From Acetothermia bacterium 64_32 (lineage in GTDB: Bacteria > Bipolaricaulota > Bipolaricaulia > Bipolaricaulales > Bipolaricaulaceae): a stretch of DNA of 42,529 nucleotides. Numbering within the stretch: position 1 is the stretch's first letter; each line of letters opens with the position of its first letter. The DNA is taken from the NCBI GenBank assembly GCA_001508155.1, contig LGFI01000018.1, positions 1 to 42,529 on the forward strand, written 5' to 3'. Shown piece after piece: positions 37,336 through 42,529 of this stretch. Below the pieces are notes generated by a model, which searched no databases, had not been told where the DNA came from, and saw nothing but the letters and a program-made list of their open reading frames with translations. The position numbers and the translations under genes are program-made.

Positions 37336-38825
37336 CTTGCCTGGTAGACGGCCCTTCCGGCCAGGAAGGTCATGTCCACCCGGATCTCCTCCCAGGGGGC
37401 CTCCTTCGGGTCCGCTGACAGGACCACCAGGTCGGCCCACCTTCCCGGGGCAAGCTCCCCCAATTCACCTTCGGAGAAGGTGGCGTAGGCCCCGCCCCAG
37501 CTGTAGGCCCTCAGGGCTGCTTCCAGGGGGAGCCTTTGGTGCTCGTGGGGGGGGTTGAGGGCCCCGGGGAGGCCGTAAAGGGGGCCCATGGGCATGCAGT
37601 CGGAGCCGAAGGCGAGGGGGAGCCCGGCCTCCAGGGCCCAGGCGTGGGGATCGATGACGGCATCCCGCTCCTCCCCCAGCCGGGCCTGGTACATCCCCCC
37701 GGGGCCGGACCAGCGGCGGGCGAAGTTGGGTTGCATGGAGGCCACAAGGCCCAGTTCGGCCATGCGGGAAAGCTGCTTTTTGCTGGGCAGCTCCAGGTGC
37801 TCGATCCGGAACCGGTGGCCGGGGGTGATCCCGGCGAGCTCGCAGGCCGAGATGGCCTCCTCTATGGCCACATCCCCGATGGCGTGGATGGCCGCCTGAA
37901 GCCCCGCTTCCTTTGCCGCCTCCAGCAGCCGCGCGAGCTCCCGGCGGGGGAGGAGGAGGTTGCCTTTCCCCTCCCCATCTAGGTAGGGCTGCGAAACGGC
38001 GGCGGTGCGGGCACCGATGGAACCGTCCACAAACAGCTTCACCCCCTGGATCCGGAGGAGCTCGTCCCCAAGTCCCCGCCCGATCCCCAGGGAAACCAGG
38101 CCCTCTAGGGCTTCCTGGGAAAGATAAAGGAACACGCGGGTGCAAAGAAGCCCCTTCTCCCTGGCCTTCTGAAAGGGGAGGAGCCCCTGTCCCCCCATCT
38201 CGGCCACCGAGGTGATCCCCAGCTCGGCCGCCATCTTGGAGGCGGCCCCCACCGCCTGGATGAGGGTAGGCTCGTCTGGGAGGGCGCAGGACAGGAGCTC
38301 TTCTGCCGCCTCCTCCCACAGGTGACCCCGTTCCCGGTCCACCAGTTCGCCGTCCGGGCGACCGCAGCGGGCCAGGGCCAGGGTGTTGGCCACCACCAGG
38401 TGTCCGTCCACCCGCACCGCACAGGCCGGCGCCCTGGGCACCGCCCGGTCCAGGTCCGCCCTCTCCAGGTACCGGCGCTCCGGCCACGTGGATTCATCCC
38501 AACCCCGTCCCACCACCCACCCCCCGGGCCTTTCCTGGGCGGCCCGGGAGAGCAAGGCGAGCGCCTCGGAGGCACAGCGGGCCTGGGAGAGGTCTATGTA
38601 GAAGGTTAGGTCTAGCCCTGCCGCGAGGAAGTGGGTGTGGGAGTCGAAGAAGCCCGGCAGGAGGGGGCGGCCGGATAGGTCCAAAAGCTCGGTCCCATGT
38701 CCCCGTAGGCGCAGCACCTGGCGGTCGCTTCCCACCGCCTGGATGCGGCCGCAGCGCACCGCCACCGCCTCGATCCCCCTTCCCAAGGGGCAGGTACCGT
38801 GGTATAAGATCAAATCGGGCGTCAT
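37332..38825 (-). CDS. YtcJ-like amidohydrolase
   Basis: A 497-residue metal-dependent hydrolase of the amidohydrolase_3 (YtcJ/AepA) group. Metal-site motifs are PGFFDSHTHF (H63, H65), AIHAIGDVAIEEA, RIEHLELP and AFGSDCMPMGP (Asp), with the C-terminal small beta domain re-entering (LGELAPGRWADLVVLSADP). The substrate is unknown; relatives act on N-substituted formamides or cyclic amides. The ATG at 38825 gives the family-typical start MTPDLILYHG. A TATAAT box sits 9 bases upstream of it, predicting an extremely short leader. It heads the amidohydrolase-GT4-mutM-osmC run. Confidence 0.88.
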   Translation of the reverse strand: MTPDLILYHGTCPLGRGIEAVAVRCGRIQAVGSDRQVLRLRGHGTELLDLSGRPLLPGFFDSHTHFLAAGLDLTFYIDLSQARCASEALALLSRAAQERPGGWVVGRGWDESTWPERRYLERADLDRAVPRAPACAVRVDGHLVVANTLALARCGRPDGELVDRERGHLWEEAAEELLSCALPDEPTLIQAVGAASKMAAELGITSVAEMGGQGLLPFQKAREKGLLCTRVFLYLSQEALEGLVSLGIGRGLGDELLRIQGVKLFVDGSIGARTAAVSQPYLDGEGKGNLLLPRRELARLLEAAKEAGLQAAIHAIGDVAIEEAISACELAGITPGHRFRIEHLELPSKKQLSRMAELGLVASMQPNFARRWSGPGGMYQARLGEERDAVIDPHAWALEAGLPLAFGSDCMPMGPLYGLPGALNPPHEHQRLPLEAALRAYSWGGAYATFSEGELGELAPGRWADLVVLSADPKEAPWEEIRVDMTFLAGRAVYQAR

Positions 38826-38834
38826 CGCCTGAGG

Positions 38835-38840
38835 ATTATA
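38835..38840 (-). promoter_or_regulatory. -10 box of the amidohydrolase operon, near-leaderless
   Basis: A consensus TATAAT on the minus strand whose last base is 9 bases from the ATG at 38825. The start would fall about 3 bases before the ATG. No Shine-Dalgarno sequence and no -35 box are evident. Confidence 0.45.
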
Positions 38841-38859
38841 GCCTTGATTGGGGAAGGGG

Positions 38860-39876
38860 ATGGACACGCGGGTTTTGGGCTGCGGGCCTTGTGACATCGA
38901 CCGGGCGGCGGGGATCATCCGGGCCGGGGGCCTGGTGGCCTTCCCCACCGAGACCGTTTATGGGCTGGGGGCGGATGCCCTATCGGCCGAGGCGGTGGCC
39001 CGGATCTTCGAGGCCAAGGGGCGTCCCAGGTTCGACCCCATCATCGTGCACGTGGCCTCCCACAAGGAGGCGGCAATGCTATGGGCGGAGGTGCCACAGC
39101 TGGCTTGGGAGCTGATGGCCCGCTTCTGGCCGGGGCCCCTTACCCTGGTGTTGCCCAAATCGGAGCTGGTACCGGGGATAGTGACGGCCGGGCTCCCCAC
39201 CCTGGCGGTGAGGATGCCTGCCCATGAGGTGGCGTTGGAGCTTATCCGGAAGTCCGGCTGTCCGATAGCCGCCCCCAGTGCCAACCGATTCGGCCGGCCT
39301 AGCCCCACCCGGCCGGAGCATGTGTTGGACTCCCTGGGGGGGAGGATCGAGGCGGTCTTGGCCTGTGGTCCCACCCAGGTGGGGATCGAATCCACCGTGC
39401 TGTCCTTGGTGGAGTGGCCGCCGCGGGTGCTCAGGCCTGGGGGCACCCCGCTTGAGGCCTTGCGGGAGGTGGTGGGGGAGCTGAGAGTGGATCCCCCCCG
39501 GCCGGGCCCCGGCGCCCTGCCCTCCCCCGGGACCTTCCCCCGGCATTACGTCCCCCAAACCCCGCTTTTCCTGCTGGAGAAGGGGGCTTTTAAGGCGGAT
39601 GAGAAGCTGTCCCGCAGCAGATGTGGGCTGCTTGCCTTCACGGGCAGGTGGCACGGTTTTGCCCAGGTGGAGCAGCTTTCCCCCTCGGGGGACCTCAGGG
39701 AGGCGGCGGCGAACTTCTTTGCCGCCCTACACAGGCTGGATGCGGCCGAGCTTTCCGCCATCGTGGCCGAGCCGGTTCCCGAGGAGGGGCTGGGGGTGGC
39801 GATCATGGACCGGCTCAGGCGGGCGGCTGCTGGCCGGGCCCGGCTGGACGAGGATCTGGTGTGGATAAGGAGGTAG
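38860..39876 (+). CDS. threonylcarbamoyl-AMP synthase (Sua5/TsaC)
   Basis: A 338-residue enzyme making threonylcarbamoyl-AMP from threonine, bicarbonate and ATP, the first step of t6A modification of tRNAs reading ANN codons. The YrdC domain (about 1-200) has GGLVAFPTETVYGLGADA, KGRPRFDPIIVHV, FWPGPLTLVL, IAAPSANRFGRPSPT and RPGG. The linker SPGTFPRHYVP and the C-terminal domain (FTGRWHG, AANFFAALHRLD, EEGLGVAIMDRLRRAA) make it the long Sua5 form. The ATG at 38860 is preferred; a TTG at 38848 is an alternative. Divergent from the amidohydrolase and 3 bases before the DJ-1 gene. Confidence 0.94.
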   Translation: MDTRVLGCGPCDIDRAAGIIRAGGLVAFPTETVYGLGADALSAEAVARIFEAKGRPRFDPIIVHVASHKEAAMLWAEVPQLAWELMARFWPGPLTLVLPKSELVPGIVTAGLPTLAVRMPAHEVALELIRKSGCPIAAPSANRFGRPSPTRPEHVLDSLGGRIEAVLACGPTQVGIESTVLSLVEWPPRVLRPGGTPLEALREVVGELRVDPPRPGPGALPSPGTFPRHYVPQTPLFLLEKGAFKADEKLSRSRCGLLAFTGRWHGFAQVEQLSPSGDLREAAANFFAALHRLDAAELSAIVAEPVPEEGLGVAIMDRLRRAAAGRARLDEDLVWIRR

Positions 39877-39879
39877 AAG

Positions 39880-40401
39880 ATGGGCTTGGAGAAGAAAAGG
39901 GTGGCGGTGCTGGTGGCCGACCTCTATCAGGAGCTGGAGTTTTGGTACCCATATCTCCGCCTTATGGAGGAGGGGGCGGAGGTGGTGGCGGTGGGGCCAG
40001 AGGCGAAGGAGTATAGGAGCAAGCTTGGCTATCCGGCCAGGGCTGACCTTTCGGCCAAGGAGGCGCTGGCCCGAGGGTTCGACGCGGTGGTGATCCCCGG
40101 GGGCTATGCCCCGGACCACATGCGGAGGAGCCCGGAGCTGGTGGAGCTGGTGCGGAGGATGGCCGAGCAGGGCAAGGTGGTGGCGGCCATTTGCCATGGG
40201 GGCTGGATGTTAGCCTCGGCCCGGGTGGTCAATGGGAAGCGGGTTACGAGCTTTTACGCCATTCGGGACGACCTTGAGAACGCGGGGGCCATCTGGGTGG
40301 ATGAGGAGGTGGTGCGGGATGGGAATCTGATCACCTCCCGGGTGCCGGGGGACCTCCCTGCCTTCCTGCGCGAGATCATCACGGCCCTGTCGGGACCTTG
40401 A
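39880..40401 (+). CDS. DJ-1/PfpI family protein
   Basis: A 173-residue member of the DJ-1/PfpI superfamily. The nucleophile elbow is AICHGG with C105 followed by H106, and the supporting glutamate lies in YQELEFW (E18 or E20). DAVVIPGGYAPDHMRR is the strand-loop typical of PfpI/YhbO proteins, some of which are intracellular proteases and others glyoxalase or deglycase-like stress proteins. The ATG follows the sua5 stop by 3 bases, with AGGAGGTAG as ribosome site. It is the last protein gene before the CRISPR array, which starts 17 bases downstream. Confidence 0.9.
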   Translation: MGLEKKRVAVLVADLYQELEFWYPYLRLMEEGAEVVAVGPEAKEYRSKLGYPARADLSAKEALARGFDAVVIPGGYAPDHMRRSPELVELVRRMAEQGKVVAAICHGGWMLASARVVNGKRVTSFYAIRDDLENAGAIWVDEEVVRDGNLITSRVPGDLPAFLREIITALSGP

Positions 40402-40417
40402 ACGGGGCAGCGTTCAA

Positions 40418-42529
40418 GCTCCCATTCCCCATAGGTAGGCTCGGAACCTTAGGTTTGGCAGCCTTTGATGTCGAAGTCTTAACGTTGCTCCAATCCCTCG
40501 TAGGTAGGCTCCAAACCACCCAGGGCTGGCGTCCCCACCGAGACACGGACATAGGTGTTTCAATCCCTCGTAGGTAGGCTCCAAACCGGTGGGGCTGCTC
40601 GCATCCATGCCCTGACTCACTCTTGGACGTTTCAATCCCTCGTAGGTAGGCTCCAAACCATCTCTGCGTTCCGCCCTGAGATCATCGCGCCTCGTGAGTT
40701 TCAATCCCTCGTAGGTAGGCTCCAAACTCGCTTGCTTTTGCGGCGGGATGTGATGTATAAAAGTTTCAATCCCTCGTAGGTAGGCTCCAAACCGGAGACC
40801 GTGGCGGCGAGCATCCCGGAAGTACCGAAAGTTTCAATCCCTCGTAGGTAGGCTCCAAACCCATGCCCCCAACAGCTCCCTCCTTTCCTTCTGGCTGTTT
40901 CAATCCCTCGTAGGTAGGCTCCAAACCGGTTTTTCCATCGTGGTCCGCGGTCCGGACGGGCGTAGTTTCAATCCCTCGTAGGTAGGCTCCAAACTCGCCT
41001 CCCTGCCCAACACGTCACGGTCACACGGTGAGTTTCAATCCCTCGTAGGTAGGCTCCAAACATGAAGCTGCGTACTACGCCCGCCGGCCTTCTAGTGTAG
41101 TTTCAATCCCTCGTAGGTAGGCTCCAAACGTGGGTGATATGCCCATAGAGTACGAACTCCCTGAAGAGGTTTCAATCCCTCGTAGGTAGGCTCCAAACTG
41201 GATATCGGTGGAATCGTTTGCTGCTGAACGGATCAGTTTCAATCCCTCGTAGGTAGGCTCCAAACAGGAACATCGCCTCGAGCTTGATCCGCTTCTCTTC
41301 GTCGTTTCAATCCCTCGTAGGTAGGCTCCAAACCAGGAATGTCTCGGTCCAGAGCCAACGACTTGAACGTGTTTCAATCCCTCGTAGGTAGGCTCCAAAC
41401 AAGTCCTCGTCGCCCAAGGCGTCCTTGGCCCTCATGTTTCAATCCCTCGTAGGTAGGCTCCAAACTTAGCCAGTTCGCGAGCCTCAGATTCGGAGTCGAT
41501 GTTTCAATCCCTCGTAGGTAGGCTCCAAACAAGGCATGAGGCCGGTGGTCCGGATGAGATTAGTGTAGTTTCAATCCCTCGTAGGTAGGCTCCAAACTCA
41601 AGCGACGGTTGCGCTGCCAGCCCCCGATTGAATGTTTCAATCCCTCGTAGGTAGGCTCCAAACTGGACACAGGGACTCTGCGCGACAATATCACAATGCA
41701 AGTTTCAATCCCTCGTAGGTAGGCTCCAAACATGGGGGGGGCTTGACATTAGAGGCTTAACATGTTAGTTTCAATCCCTCGTAGGTAGGCTCCAAACCCA
41801 GTCCACACCTTTCAACAACCACTCCACAATTCCGCGTTTCAATCCCTCGTAGGTAGGCTCCAAACCTGGCCGTTACCGCCACCTTCTTAGTGCCAGAAGG
41901 CGCAGGTTTCAATCCCTCGTAGGTAGGCTCCAAACTTTCTACGCCAGGCCATAAGTCCTGCGCAGCCGCATAGGTTTCAATCCCTCGTAGGTAGGCTCCA
42001 AACCCAAATACTGAAAGTCCCCTCCTCGTCCTCAAACCAGTTTCAATCCCTCGTAGGTAGGCTCCAAACGAGCCCGGCTTCGAGGCGGGCTTTTCGCAGC
42101 ATTACTCGTTTCAATCCCTCGTAGGTAGGCTCCAAACGTCACAATGCGGCTGACAAGCTCCAGCGGATAAAAGAGTTTCAATCCCTCGTAGGTAGGCTCC
42201 AAACAATTACGCCGTGGAATCCCTGTAGGAGGTGATTATCGTTTCAATCCCTCGTAGGTAGGCTCCAAACTTACCGCCAGGCGGTACGTAACGCTTTGAG
42301 GCAGTAGTTTCAATCCCTCGTAGGTAGGCTCCAAACTCCCACATTCACGCTAGGTACTACTCCCCAGTAGGGATGTTTCAATCCCTCGTAGGTAGGCTCC
42401 AAACGATGGCCAATATGAGTAATCACGCTTTGTGATTCGTCGTTTCAATCCCTCGTAGGTAGGCTCCAAACAGCTTAAGCTGGATGGCGGGGCAAGTGTG
42501 GATATTGACGTTTCAATCCCTCGTAGGTA
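40418..42529 (-). CRISPR. CRISPR array, about 31 repeats, running off the right edge
   Basis: Repeats of 30 bases start GTTTCAATCCC and end GGCTCCAAAC on the plus strand. There is one decayed copy at 40418-40447, one with two mismatches at 40487-40516, then near-identical copies from 40557 to 42442-42471, and a 20-base partial at 42510-42529. Spacers are 35-42 bases. On the minus strand the repeat ends in ATTGAAAC, the usual 8-base 5' handle of type I-A/I-B and III crRNAs, so transcription runs leftward. The decayed repeats at the left fit the old, trailer end. Leader, newest spacers and cas genes should lie beyond 42529. Short open frames inside the array are repeat translations. Confidence 0.98.

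Noticed and set aside
40414-42035. Short open frames translating to repeated EPTYEGLK or GAYLRGIET units
   Set aside because: They are translations of the CRISPR repeat in successive frames, broken by spacers, with no ribosome sites.

Overview
The window is a compact, GC-rich bacterial chromosome segment. Genes are packed with start/stop overlaps, and even convergent neighbours share their 3' ends. Several traits suggest a thermophilic, deep-branching bacterium: an oversized NusG with a large insert like that of Thermotoga, an alkyltransferase-like/endonuclease V fusion, an EF-G-like GTPase of the Thermus EF-G-2 kind, and a type I-B/III style CRISPR repeat. I would guess a Bipolaricaulota/Acetothermia-like lineage, but no marker in the window proves this.

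Left part (1-10.4 kb, rightward genes): protein-repair methyltransferase (pcm), low-specificity threonine aldolase, a secreted barrel-like protein, three consecutive PKD-domain lipoproteins, and an ATL-endonuclease V fusion. A textbook TPP riboswitch follows, heading a thiamine salvage operon: thiamine pyrophosphokinase, then the thiB, thiP and thiQ importer genes.

Middle-left (10.4-17.3 kb): priA, an MBL-fold hydrolase and an ArsB/NhaD-type permease run leftward from a promoter region shared back-to-back with a cation/proton antiporter and a zinc alcohol dehydrogenase running rightward.

Central core (17.3-26.0 kb, leftward): one information-processing cluster reads tRNA-Thr(TGT), tRNA-Tyr, tRNA-Thr(GGT), tuf, rpmG, tRNA-Trp, secE, nusG, rplK, rplA, rplJ, rplL, rpoB, NUDIX gene. 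The expected rpoC does not follow rpoB.

Right part (26-40.4 kb): an M1 metallopeptidase gene with a C-terminal barrel-like region and an apparent frameshift near its 5' end; a leftward operon of EF-G-like GTPase, CBS-ACT protein and YjbQ; two tandem DUF47/PhoU-like genes driven from a promoter interlocked with that operon's promoter; a ComEA-like protein and a Cys-motif protein of unknown role; tRNA-Leu; a FAH-family hydrolase. A leftward four-gene set (amidohydrolase, GT4 glycosyltransferase, mutM, OsmC) follows, then a rightward Sua5/TsaC and DJ-1 pair.

Right end (40.4-42.5 kb): a CRISPR array with one degenerate repeat, 30 full-length repeats and one cut by the window edge. Its decayed end lies at the left and its repeats give an ATTGAAAC handle on the minus strand, so leader and any cas genes are expected to the right, outside the window.
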